NCBI GenBank assembly: GCA_044449065.1
Contig: JBIOHP010000003.1
Coordinates: 1 to 64,000, forward strand
DNA length: 64,000 nucleotides
Reading direction: 5' to 3'
Source of the DNA: JBIOHP01 sp044449065
GTDB lineage: Bacteria; Bacteroidota; Ignavibacteria; UBA10030; SZUA-254
The position numbers were made by a program, and so were the translations under genes. The notes beneath the pieces were generated by a model that worked only from the letters and a program-made list of their open reading frames with translations, searched no databases and was not told where the DNA came from. Of the stretch, positions 15,944 to 24,656 are shown piece by piece (within the stretch, counting starts at the first letter, position 1; each line of letters starts with the position of its first letter).

Positions 15944-17173
15944 TTATTTGCCGAATTCCTTTTCCAGTTTGTTATCATGGAGTTCGCGTTTCGTCCTCAC
16001 CCATTTATTTGGACCGCCGTGGATGATCAATTTACCATAGAGACCGATTTTCCATACTGCATATCGCGGCACATACAAGATTGATTTATAAAGAAACTTA
16101 TCGGCTTTCGCGGCAAGAAGACCGAAGAGCGCGTGAATGCATGCCGCTCCAAAGATTCCCGTCCAGATCCACAGGTATATTCCGAAACTGCCGAGTCCGC
16201 TGACTGCCAGAATCACATGTAGTAAGATAATAAAGACGATGATAACACTCAAATTTACAAACGGCGGTATTATCAAATCTAAAAATGCGTCGAATAAAGG
16301 ATAGGACATTTTTTTGAATGACGAGGAAAGCAGTTTTGGAGCGTAAAATTTCACCAGGGGTTTTCTTCCCGATTCCCAGCGTGTTCGTTGGGTTTCGCTA
16401 TCTTTTGGTTTATCGGGCATAGATGATACCACCCTTGCTTCGGGGGCAAAATCAACAGAGACGCCTTTTAATAGAAGATTCAATCCATATTCGAGATCTT
16501 CGGCGTATGAGAATGCCTGCCACGGGATATCGCGCAGCACGCCAGTGGAGAGGCACATGCCGGTACCGCGTAATCCTACGGAACATCCGATTTTTCTTTT
16601 TCCGAATGGACGAACAACATTATAGAGCGTAAAGCCGAGGCGGACAATTTCTGAATTCCATGCGCCGGGATTTGGCTTCACGAGATCGGCAATTTGAACG
16701 GCCCGCGCACCCCGATCGAGGTGAGAATCAAGAACGGCGAGGGTATTCCGGCTTACCTCACAATCTGCATCAATAACAACAACTGCGTCATAATGCTTGG
16801 ACGAATTTAACAAGGAATCGAAGCACCAACGGAGCGCGAAACCCTTGCCGGTGTTCGTGAGATTATTTCTGACAAACACTGTCGCCCCCAAAGAACGGGA
16901 GATTTCTGCAGTCTGATCTGTGCAGTTATCGGCAATAATGATGATTTCGAATTGGTCCCTCGGATAGTCGAGGGAAAACAAACTTTCCAATGTTTTACCG
17001 ATGACTAATTCCTCATCGTGGGCGGGAACGACAACGGCGAATGATCGTTTCGGCGGAGATAACTTTTTGCCTGGTTTATAAGGGAGCAATGCCAGAATAC
17101 TCAACAACGCGAGGTAGATCGGAAAGACGCCGAATATTGCTAAAAGAAATAATTCTAAAATGAGGAGGATCAT
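15944..17173 (-). CDS. Processive family 2 glycosyltransferase
   Basis: A 409-residue inner-membrane enzyme. One N-terminal transmembrane helix is followed by a GT-A domain: VVVPAHDEELVIGKTLESL, the DxD-type IDADCEV, AEDLEYG, and TQRTRWESGR, which gives the QxxRW motif of processive synthases (cellulose, poly-GlcNAc, hyaluronan). Three or four C-terminal transmembrane helices form the likely export channel. Length and layout resemble the poly-N-acetylglucosamine synthase IcaA/PgaC; there is no PilZ domain. Its ATG shares one base with the stop of the GH9 gene (TAATG). I infer that it builds a beta-linked polymer which the GH9 enzyme trims. Confidence 0.9.
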   Translation of the reverse strand: MILLILELFLLAIFGVFPIYLALLSILALLPYKPGKKLSPPKRSFAVVVPAHDEELVIGKTLESLFSLDYPRDQFEIIIIADNCTDQTAEISRSLGATVFVRNNLTNTGKGFALRWCFDSLLNSSKHYDAVVVIDADCEVSRNTLAVLDSHLDRGARAVQIADLVKPNPGAWNSEIVRLGFTLYNVVRPFGKRKIGCSVGLRGTGMCLSTGVLRDIPWQAFSYAEDLEYGLNLLLKGVSVDFAPEARVVSSMPDKPKDSETQRTRWESGRKPLVKFYAPKLLSSSFKKMSYPLFDAFLDLIIPPFVNLSVIIVFIILLHVILAVSGLGSFGIYLWIWTGIFGAACIHALFGLLAAKADKFLYKSILYVPRYAVWKIGLYGKLIIHGGPNKWVRTKRELHDNKLEKEFGK

Positions 17174-18954
17174 TATTTGTCGTTCATCCCGGAATCCGTG
17201 GCTGAATTTCCCGCGAGGTTCGCAAGATATCCGGCGAGGTAGACAAATGGCGCCGTATAATTGATAGCAACTTCATTGACGTAATAATTTTTTTCATTAT
17301 CCTCGTAGCATTTTCCCGGGAATTCCGAGATGACGATGCCATTCAGTTGGCTGTTTTTGTTTGGTCCTCCCACCAGCAAACCCGGAACAGGCGACCCCGC
17401 ATTGAGCATCATGGAAAACTGATGATATGGATGTTGGACGGGATTGGCGCCCACCCCCGTTTCAAAGGACAACGAAAAAGTATTTCTTCCGAGTAAGTAA
17501 TGAAGCTGGTCGATTGCGCCGTTGAGATAGGTTACAGATTTTGTCGTTTGATATGCTCCAAGAAGATCGAATGTATAAGCGGCGTCTACACTATTTGATC
17601 CCCAGTAGAATTCACCCGACTTGAGAACGCACCGATATCCGCCCAATTCAATTTTCTTCAGGAGCAGATCGCAATATCCTGTCAGCCGTGCGACCAATAA
17701 CGATCGGGCTGTGAAATCCGTTTGTTCTGCCGGGATCTTGAGATAAGAATTCACGGCAAAATTCTGAACCATTTCCCAGCTTACAGGATTCAGTGTGCCG
17801 AGTTCCTTGTACATTTGCACGAAATAATGATGATACTCCTGATTATCGGTAGTTCGGTATAATTCAACCGCAGCCCAGAGTCGTTCATCTGTATCCTCGA
17901 TATCCCCATATTCACCGCCGCTGACGTCGGGAGGGTTGTGAAATCCGCCCTCGGGGACGATCGTGCGATGGTTTTGTAAATATTGCCATGCATTGATTGA
18001 CGCTCGTAATAAAATTTGTGAGAACGGTTTATCCCATTTCCCGAAGATGCGCGCGCCGAGCGCCGTGACTGCCGCAAAAGAGCCCGTAGCTGTGCTGCTC
18101 ACTGCATAAACATACCGTTTATCGGGGTCATCCTGTGGAAGGTATTCGCCGGTCCATTGTTTCGTTGATACTTTGTGATAAACCGCGCCCTCGTTATTCT
18201 GCATTTTCAGAAGCCAGCTAAGCTCCCACCGCACCTCATCGAGTATGTCGGGTATTTTATTTGCAGTTTCTGGTATATTCAATTGATGGTCTAAGAATTC
18301 ATCCGATCGATCTTCATACAGATAGAGCAGGAATGCAGCGCTGATTGTACCGGTGGCGGTAAATTTTCCATAATCGCCCGCATCATGCCATCCGCCGGTA
18401 AGATCGATTTTATTCGATGGGTCGACATAAAAATATGCATCATCAAGATGGCAGGCAGGATGCTGCCATACTGTTCCGTTTTTGACTTCCGTACCGCATC
18501 GCTGATAGTAGAAACTTTCAAGCCCACGGGTAACCGCTTCATTATATACTTCATTTGAAATTCTGAATACGGCTGATTGCACCTGCAATCCGGGTATTGC
18601 GATATAATAGGAACCCGGCGCCGTTAAATCAGAAAAATCGAGATTGAAGACGTCGTCTCCCGTGCCGTCATCTGGTGAGCCGATGGCTGAGATATGATGC
18701 TCAAAAGAGACTTTTTTGGTCAATATATTTATAACCTGGAAATTGCCATTATATGCCTGCCGGATAAAGGCGATCTTAGGATCGTTGGGGCGGTACCCGA
18801 GTTGATCGATAATGATTCCGGTTTGGGATAATAAAAGTTCAGCGTGAAAAAAAAGAATCACGCCAAATACTAAAATGCACGAATGTCTCGACCCGACTTT
18901 AGCAAAGTGAAAGATCCTCCTTCCTCTCGGTAAAAACCTAACGGAATAATTCAT
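17173..18954 (-). CDS. Secreted GH9 glycoside hydrolase
   Basis: A 593-residue enzyme with a signal peptide (about 1-44), an N-terminal Ig-like CelD_N domain (about 46-132) and a GH9 alpha6/alpha6 barrel (about 135-585). GGWHDAGDYGK (187-197) holds the catalytic-base aspartates 191 and 194. GVGANPVQHPYHQFS is the GH9 His signature, and VNEVAINYTAPFV near the C-terminus carries the acid Glu561. GH9 enzymes cleave beta-1,4-glucans or glucosamine-type polymers. There is no T9SS tail or carbohydrate-binding module, so it is probably periplasmic. It is packed tightly between the ATP-grasp and GT2 genes, as endoglucanases are in cellulose-synthase operons, which suggests a role in synthesis rather than feeding. 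Confidence 0.92.
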   Translation of the reverse strand: MNYSVRFLPRGRRIFHFAKVGSRHSCILVFGVILFFHAELLLSQTGIIIDQLGYRPNDPKIAFIRQAYNGNFQVINILTKKVSFEHHISAIGSPDDGTGDDVFNLDFSDLTAPGSYYIAIPGLQVQSAVFRISNEVYNEAVTRGLESFYYQRCGTEVKNGTVWQHPACHLDDAYFYVDPSNKIDLTGGWHDAGDYGKFTATGTISAAFLLYLYEDRSDEFLDHQLNIPETANKIPDILDEVRWELSWLLKMQNNEGAVYHKVSTKQWTGEYLPQDDPDKRYVYAVSSTATGSFAAVTALGARIFGKWDKPFSQILLRASINAWQYLQNHRTIVPEGGFHNPPDVSGGEYGDIEDTDERLWAAVELYRTTDNQEYHHYFVQMYKELGTLNPVSWEMVQNFAVNSYLKIPAEQTDFTARSLLVARLTGYCDLLLKKIELGGYRCVLKSGEFYWGSNSVDAAYTFDLLGAYQTTKSVTYLNGAIDQLHYLLGRNTFSLSFETGVGANPVQHPYHQFSMMLNAGSPVPGLLVGGPNKNSQLNGIVISEFPGKCYEDNEKNYYVNEVAINYTAPFVYLAGYLANLAGNSATDSGMNDK

Positions 18955-18956
18955 TG

Positions 18957-20258
18957 TTAATTCTTGATCGGAGAGAGCGCGGGTTTATCCGTTTTTGATT
19001 CGATAATATTGTTGTTATATGACGCTGTAATCGCTGGGGCGTTTGCAGGGTACGAATTCGGTTCGGCCGAAGAATTTTTATTCAATTTTTTGAGAACATG
19101 CATCTTGCACATTGAGAAAAACGGCGCTAAATCATCCTTTGCGAAATATCCCGCCTCCTGCACGCCTTTAAATGATGTGAGCCACTCCCAAAAATGTAAT
19201 TTGCCATCGCGGAAATACTTGTAGCAAGATCGTATATCCTTATCCTCGACGAACCATTTGCGACCTTTACGTTGAACAACCGGCAGAACTTTTTGACCGG
19301 TTAAATCAAGATAGAGAGCGCGGATAACATCCATTCCGTTCTCAGCGACAAAAAGTCTGAACGTCGCGCCAACCCGGGGATTAATATCCAGAACTTTGTA
19401 TTGCCCATCGCGCGCATCGTAACGATAGCCAAGATCCAAAATTCCCCGATACCCGATCGCTTTCATAAATTTCTTTGTGGTTTCTTCAACCGTAGTATTT
19501 GGCAGACAAATACCAAGCGAGGTCATGCCGGTATAGACCGGGTTTTGGCGGATTTTTTTTCCGCTGAATGCAGCGAGGCATTCCGATTGTTCGTTGAAAT
19601 ATCCGTCAAACATCCACACCGAATCTTCTCCGCCGGGAATATATTCTTGCAGCATGAGATTTGGATCCGATGGGTCTTCGAGAAGATCGTATTGTCCCAA
19701 TAGTTCCTGCTCATTTTTCACTTTGACCATCTTTTTACCGGTACGTCCTTCGAGTTTGTTTCCATCTATCCCCTTCAGCATTACAGGAAACATTGCGTGC
19801 TGAGCATACGTGACAACTTCGTCGCGGTTTTGCGGGAAATCCGTTATCGCGACGGGGATTCCATATTTTGTCGCGAGGAAATGCATCTCCTTCTTATTGC
19901 ATAAAGAACGCACAAGTTGCGCGTTATACTTCGGAACGATATACCATTGCTGCAACCGCTCGATGCTATCCGCTACAAACATTGCCAGGTCGTCGCTGGT
20001 CGGGATGAGGATCGACCGTTTCCCTATTTTTTGTCCGATATCCAGTAGGAACTTGATGCTCTCCTCCCGTGGAGCGCCGTCGATATCCCAGAGGAATTTA
20101 CCGGCGCAGTACCTCGATTGGAATCCCGGAGCGTTTGGATTAGGATCAACGCCATATACCGGAACACCTAATCTGCCGAGAGTACGTGTAATACCCAGAC
20201 TGCCGTAATGTTCAAGTTTTAAGATGACTACCGGGGTGGTTTCTGTTGAATTATTCAT
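18957..20258 (-). CDS. Stand-alone ATP-grasp ligase
   Basis: A 433-residue ATP-grasp protein. The N-terminal preATP-grasp region begins LKLEHYGSLGITRTLGRLG and continues RSILIPTSDDLAMFVA. ATP-binding segments follow: FPVMLKGIDGN, LMLQEYIPGGED, and the metal-binding YKVLDINPRVGATFRLF. Relatives of this type (carbamoyl-phosphate-synthase-like, PylC and D-Asp ligase relatives) join a carboxylate to an amine or thiol using ATP. Residues 385-433 are a low-complexity tail. It opens an operon (2 bp to GH9, then GT2, receiver, PafA) and sits 383 bp from comB on the same strand. A carboxylate such as sulfolactate is a reasonable candidate substrate; this is inference. Confidence 0.88.
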   Translation of the reverse strand: MNNSTETTPVVILKLEHYGSLGITRTLGRLGVPVYGVDPNPNAPGFQSRYCAGKFLWDIDGAPREESIKFLLDIGQKIGKRSILIPTSDDLAMFVADSIERLQQWYIVPKYNAQLVRSLCNKKEMHFLATKYGIPVAITDFPQNRDEVVTYAQHAMFPVMLKGIDGNKLEGRTGKKMVKVKNEQELLGQYDLLEDPSDPNLMLQEYIPGGEDSVWMFDGYFNEQSECLAAFSGKKIRQNPVYTGMTSLGICLPNTTVEETTKKFMKAIGYRGILDLGYRYDARDGQYKVLDINPRVGATFRLFVAENGMDVIRALYLDLTGQKVLPVVQRKGRKWFVEDKDIRSCYKYFRDGKLHFWEWLTSFKGVQEAGYFAKDDLAPFFSMCKMHVLKKLNKNSSAEPNSYPANAPAITASYNNNIIESKTDKPALSPIKN

Positions 20259-20641
20259 GTTGTAATATTTTCTCCGTTATTGAACAGATAAGGGCATGTT
20301 AATCAATTGTTCTGGAGTTATCGTCCGGAAATGCATCTCGATTTCCGATTCAATCAATGATGAATGTTTTCATTTAAAATCATTCATCGAGCCAATTTTT
20401 TGCCCGTGTTATTATTTAAGTTCTATACTCTAAATCGATTAAATTCCGTTTATGGATTCTCTTATTTATCGGGTTGCGTTCCAGAGCGTACTCTAAATCT
20501 ACCAAACCCGGTATTGAGTATATGTTATTGAAGGTAAATCACCATATTAAATCAACTATCCAAACCTCCCAACTCTTCTATGATAGAGATGGTCAGCTTT
20601 TGAAAGCCAGATAATGTAACACCGGATGTTCCAATCCGCAA
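20259..20641. other. Gap between the two minus-strand polysaccharide operons
   Basis: Three hundred eighty-three AT-rich bases without a gene. They must hold the end of the main operon and the promoter of the ATP-grasp operon. An inverted repeat GATGAATG (20359-20366) / CATTCATC (20381-20388) with a 14-nt loop is the only structure I see. It has no T-tract in the direction of transcription, so an operator is as likely as a terminator. Confidence 0.4.
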
Positions 20642-21433
20642 TCACGAACGCATCTGGTTGATAGTGTGTTTTGCGAATTCATCCTTTCCGGATGACGAAT
20701 TATCCATAGATACTGGAATCATGGTAACTTCTTTCGAAGTTACTTTGAATGCCGCATTCACATCGTTAACATGCGAGAGGATAAACTCGAGATCTTTTTC
20801 CTGACCTGATTTTCGCAAATACTTGACGCTATTGCTGATCAGACAGGCGTCTGCAGTCGCGCCGCTCCAGCGTCTCACTATTTCGGATGTATGTTGATCT
20901 ACGGGCACGAATCCTGATTGAATAAGAAATTCCGCTATCCAGGCGCAGCACATCTGGTCCTCCTCGCGGAATTCTCCGCGTGTTCCTGCGCCTATGATTG
21001 CTATATTGGAATTTTGCATCGATAAATATTTCGCCGTAGCTTTATAATTTCTGAAACAAGCAATATATGTGCCGTGCCTGCCCGATTGAGCGTTGTGGAT
21101 TAATTGAGTTCCAGATGACGAGAGCAAGATCAATGGACGGCCGTGATCAATTCCATTTGCCATTACCGCCGGGCTATTATTGAGATCGAAACCGTACGGG
21201 ACGTTCCCACCCAGCTCGCCGGCAAGATAAGGATTATGCAGAATTGTTGAAAGTGACTGAGCGTCTTCCAACGTAGGTACGGGATAACAACGCTGACCCA
21301 TAACAACAGATGTGATTGCGGTTGTCGTTGCGCGAATGACATCGATGGCGACGATTGCGTAATCTTCCCTGTAGCGTTCAACGCTTTCAGGAAAACAATC
21401 GATAACGACTTTTCTCTCAGATTGATTGTTCAT
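20642..21433 (-). CDS. comB: 2-phosphosulfolactate phosphatase
   Basis: A 263-residue ComB-family enzyme. Signatures are IVAIDVIRATTTAITS near residue 27, GELGGNVPYGFDLNNSP near 93, LLSSSGTQLI near 127 and GAGTRGEFREEDQ near 148. ComB hydrolyses (R)-2-phospho-3-sulfolactate to (R)-3-sulfolactate and is magnesium-dependent. In methanogens the next steps lead to coenzyme M; in some bacilli sulfolactate itself accumulates. Here it lies 13 bp downstream of comA as the last gene of the polysaccharide operon. No sulfolactate dehydrogenase (ComC) or sulfopyruvate decarboxylase is in the window, so sulfolactate is the expected local end product. Confidence 0.9.
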   Translation of the reverse strand: MNNQSERKVVIDCFPESVERYREDYAIVAIDVIRATTTAITSVVMGQRCYPVPTLEDAQSLSTILHNPYLAGELGGNVPYGFDLNNSPAVMANGIDHGRPLILLSSSGTQLIHNAQSGRHGTYIACFRNYKATAKYLSMQNSNIAIIGAGTRGEFREEDQMCCAWIAEFLIQSGFVPVDQHTSEIVRRWSGATADACLISNSVKYLRKSGQEKDLEFILSHVNDVNAAFKVTSKEVTMIPVSMDNSSSGKDEFAKHTINQMRS

Positions 21434-21446
21434 ATAATGTTCCTTT

Positions 21447-22280
21447 CTACGAATGTACTTCCTGGCGGATTTGCGGGTGGAGCTTTTCTTTTGAAAATGC
21501 GTCAGAATGCAAGCCGCGTCTGTAAATTTCCACTCTTAGTAATTCTTCGAGACGGATATTGCATAAATGAACGTCGTGGCCGAAGTGATCGAGAAGCGCA
21601 AACTGACTTGGCTTATTGGGCGCTTCAAACATGACCGTATGCAGTCCGAATGCGTCGGCGAAACGATCCGCGTAATTAGGATTGAAACGACCCTTATCGT
21701 CGAACAGACCGACAGATTGCGCGCTTTCTCTCGCTTCAACAACAAGCTGTAATGCGCCCGCATCAAGCCATTCTTTTCCCTGTTCAATCAATTCTCCGAC
21801 CGTCGCATCGGTGAACGCCCCGGTGTGTTTTTTGCCGAGTTCAAACTGAGCTTCGAGCCCGCGTTCCCGCGCCATATTGATGACTGCAGTGGGTTTCAGA
21901 TCCATATCCGTAAATCCCATTCCACATTCAATGCGCGTGAATCCGATATCGGCGCACAGATCGAGATAATCCGGAAGAGCATGTTGAGCGACTGCGATTT
22001 CGAATGGACCGCCGCCGACAACCGTGGGTACTCCATGACGATTTGCAGCCGCAACTTTTTGGCGCGTCGCTTTTTCGCTTGCCACCATCCAGCATGCCAT
22101 TGAAATTTTCAGTATTGAAATCAAATGCGAACTTTGATCGAGGTGACTTTCGAGAGTCGTGGGATCATAGCCCGGATCGAACGGACTGGTTAAGGGCGGC
22201 AACTGCGCCACTCCGATTTTTTTCAGATAATCCGATGTATGAAATCGGTTTTTTATTATGTATTCCTGTCGTGTTGTCAT
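21447..22280 (-). CDS. comA: Phosphosulfolactate synthase
   Basis: A 277-residue ComA-family TIM barrel. Family segments: LTSPFDPGYDPTTLESHLDQ near residue 30, ILKISMACWMVA near 55, VPTVVGGGPFEIA near 84, IGFTRIECGMGFTDM near 111, FELGKKHTGAFTD near 142, and LQLVVEARESAQSVGLFDDKG-type spacing near 178. The enzyme adds sulfite to phosphoenolpyruvate to give (R)-2-phospho-3-sulfolactate. It is paired with comB, which fixes the assignment. Sulfite could come from persulfide oxidation by the dioxygenase at 12541-13608. A methyltransferase and an acyltransferase gene precede it in the same operon. Confidence 0.92.
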   Translation of the reverse strand: MTTRQEYIIKNRFHTSDYLKKIGVAQLPPLTSPFDPGYDPTTLESHLDQSSHLISILKISMACWMVASEKATRQKVAAANRHGVPTVVGGGPFEIAVAQHALPDYLDLCADIGFTRIECGMGFTDMDLKPTAVINMARERGLEAQFELGKKHTGAFTDATVGELIEQGKEWLDAGALQLVVEARESAQSVGLFDDKGRFNPNYADRFADAFGLHTVMFEAPNKPSQFALLDHFGHDVHLCNIRLEELLRVEIYRRGLHSDAFSKEKLHPQIRQEVHS

Positions 22281-22360
22281 TTTGACAACTCCTTTCTAAT
22301 TAATGTGGTGAAGGTAAATTAAATTATAAAATAAAAAAGTTGATGAACGATGATCTTTCA

Positions 22361-23260
22361 TTATCGTGAATTATTCTTTTTCGATACAATGCGTTGTGCA
22401 ACAATGATGTAATGGGAGCCTGTTGACCGAATTCCCGGGAAATGGTGGTCGGTTAAATATTGAAGAAACCGATTGACCTTTTTTCCCCAACGATCAGGGA
22501 GAATTTTTTTGCCGAAGAATGTGAATGGTCCAAATCCCAGCGTGAATCCGTCTATTTTCTCCAAACCAAGCGACGCGAACATCGAATCGATTTCACCAAG
22601 AGAGTGCATTTGAGGGAGAGAGGGAATAAATTTTGCATCTCTCAAGCGCAGTTTTACAAATATCCGTTTTATGAATTCCCGCAACGGCGCAATAACCGGA
22701 TTCAACCGTGGATCCAGGATATGATTCAGGCGCCATTTATTATCGACCGTAACGATAAGAAATCCGTCTTGTTTGAGAACGCGGGATATTTCGCGGACCG
22801 CTCTTTCCGGTGAATGCAGCCAGGGAAGAACTCCGAGCGCGATTCCAACGTCGAATGTTTCGTTCTGAAAACTCAGATCGTGGACATCTTCAAGCGTAAT
22901 ATTCACATAATCGCTCAATCCGACGCTTTTTGCCCGTTCCTCGGTGAGATTCTTCATCGCTTTGACTTTATCAAGAGCCGTGACTCGATAACCGCGCCTG
23001 GCAATCGCGATTGTAAGGACTCCCGCGCCGCTGCCGATCTCAAGCACCTTTGATTGGCTTGGTAATCCCAGCTCGTCGAGCAGCTTTAGTGCAATTGCCT
23101 GTCGATACTTATAGATGGTGCTTTGCAGGTCGGTGCTGTTATAGATCGCTTCCCAATAGGTAGACGTCGTTTCAAAATACTCATCCACCAATACTTGCTG
23201 GTTATCGCCGCGTGAGGATTTTTTTTCATCGATTTCCGCGTGGTGTTTAATTGTTGTCAT
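22361..23260 (-). CDS. Class I SAM-dependent methyltransferase
   Basis: A 299-residue soluble methyltransferase. Motif I is VLEIGSGAGVLTIAIARRG near residue 69, followed by the acidic VTALDKV and later FDVGIALGVLPWLHSPE, the pattern of the Methyltransf_11 (UbiE-like) group. The C-terminal 100 residues are basic and hydrophobic (REFIKRIFVKLRLRD), possibly for membrane contact. Substrate unknown. Its place, 80 bp before comA and 46 bp after the acyltransferase gene in a polysaccharide operon, suggests methylation of a sugar, a lipid-linked glycan or a small acid used for decoration. Confidence 0.9.
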   Translation of the reverse strand: MTTIKHHAEIDEKKSSRGDNQQVLVDEYFETTSTYWEAIYNSTDLQSTIYKYRQAIALKLLDELGLPSQSKVLEIGSGAGVLTIAIARRGYRVTALDKVKAMKNLTEERAKSVGLSDYVNITLEDVHDLSFQNETFDVGIALGVLPWLHSPERAVREISRVLKQDGFLIVTVDNKWRLNHILDPRLNPVIAPLREFIKRIFVKLRLRDAKFIPSLPQMHSLGEIDSMFASLGLEKIDGFTLGFGPFTFFGKKILPDRWGKKVNRFLQYLTDHHFPGIRSTGSHYIIVAQRIVSKKNNSR

Positions 23261-23306
23261 CGTGTGGTCCCGTTATTATGAAATATTTGGAGTAACATGA
23301 GTTCTT

Positions 23307-24656
23307 TTATCCCTTTGTTTTGAATATTCTCTTCAGCCGGAATTGAATATAACGGACGAGAAAGAGCGGTGAATGTGATTGACGATACTGCACCTGTAAT
23401 GTGGACGATTCGAGAAAGAGGCGGTAGCGAATCCATTCATAAACGTTCACGAATTTCGCTAAGACACTTTTCAGGGATTTGGCCGCCGTTGGATTTAATA
23501 AACGGATATGCCAGATAGTTGTTTGCACCGAGGTTAACTCGTATTTATATTGTTCGTTGCCGCGTAAAAATTCTATGGATTCGCAGCCGGATTGCGATGC
23601 GTCCTCTATCATTGAAAGGAGCAAGGCAAGACCGGGGCGGTATTTTGATGATGATTGCTGATCATCAAAGCCTGAGAGGTAATCGTACATTATGTCTTTG
23701 TAATTGAAACCCAAACGGGCGGCTGTACAATTGCCATCCATGCGAACAGTTTTAAACCACAACCAACCTTGATTATGAAATGCCCGGATCACATCTTCCT
23801 GAAAATTGACGAAACGTGAATCGGAGAACACACCGGGGTATCCAAGTTTATTCCATCTTGATTGATGCAACCCCATGAGCTCGTTAAACGAGTTTTTTAT
23901 CTCCGGGTATGTAGAAATCGTTTCAAGTGTAGAAACGCCGGTTCCGTTTTCAAGCTTACGCGCTTGCGAAAATCTCCGCCGGACGCCTGAGCTTAACGAT
24001 CCTAAATATTCTTTCATCGATGTTGGGGTTTTAAGCCGTGGACAAACGTCGGCAACTGACGCAGCATAGGGGAATTTCTCATGATCGAGCAGCGATAAAA
24101 GTTCACGTTTGAATACGCTTTCATCCGGGATATTATCAAGTTCCACTTCATCCCATAACTCGTAGTTGTTTTGAAGATAGTTGAGAAATTCCCGAACCAC
24201 TCTCTGAGCATCCTCCGGTTTAACGATCCCGTCTAAAAAATCCGACGGACAATAGCGATCGAACAATCCGCGTGAATGTGAACTTCTCACATCACATCCA
24301 AGAAACCTCAGCAAGGTTTGCGCCCCGTATCCGAGAATGGTTTTCTGCTCAAGAAAGAGTGGAATAACCCCGCTCACGACGTCGTCAATTCGTATGACAA
24401 GAATATTGAGCGTGCGATGGCATTCATTGCCAAAATGTTTCCACCAATAATACTGCCAATCAAACGATTGATAGATCGTTGAGGGAACCTGTGAAACCAA
24501 CGTATCCCATGATTCCCGGAGCGACGCGAATTGTTCCAGAGTATTGATTACTTGTATCGAAGCAACCGGATGGCTTTCATTCTTCGCGTCGAATTCACGA
24601 TCGCGAAGAACAGTCGTTCCGCCGGAGGATTCAATATTTCTGTACAGAACGGTCAT
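23307..24656 (-). CDS. FemAB/CelD-like GNAT acyltransferase
   Basis: A 449-residue protein of the Acetyltransf_6 group (CelD/BcsL, FemAB-like). The first GNAT half contains FASLRESWDTLVSQVPSTIY and YQSFDWQYYWWKHFG (about residues 43-76). The second contains LHQSRWNKLGYPGVFSD near 255 and DYLSGFDDQQSSSKYRPGLA near 322, which includes the typical Y-K/R-P-G/S-L element. Members transfer acyl or aminoacyl groups in exopolysaccharide and cellulose loci. Its start overlaps the deacetylase stop by 4 bp. A deacetylase followed by an acyltransferase suggests that an N-acetyl group is removed and another acyl group installed; the acyl donor is not known. Confidence 0.88.
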   Translation of the reverse strand: MTVLYRNIESSGGTTVLRDREFDAKNESHPVASIQVINTLEQFASLRESWDTLVSQVPSTIYQSFDWQYYWWKHFGNECHRTLNILVIRIDDVVSGVIPLFLEQKTILGYGAQTLLRFLGCDVRSSHSRGLFDRYCPSDFLDGIVKPEDAQRVVREFLNYLQNNYELWDEVELDNIPDESVFKRELLSLLDHEKFPYAASVADVCPRLKTPTSMKEYLGSLSSGVRRRFSQARKLENGTGVSTLETISTYPEIKNSFNELMGLHQSRWNKLGYPGVFSDSRFVNFQEDVIRAFHNQGWLWFKTVRMDGNCTAARLGFNYKDIMYDYLSGFDDQQSSSKYRPGLALLLSMIEDASQSGCESIEFLRGNEQYKYELTSVQTTIWHIRLLNPTAAKSLKSVLAKFVNVYEWIRYRLFLESSTLQVQYRQSHSPLFLVRYIQFRLKRIFKTKG

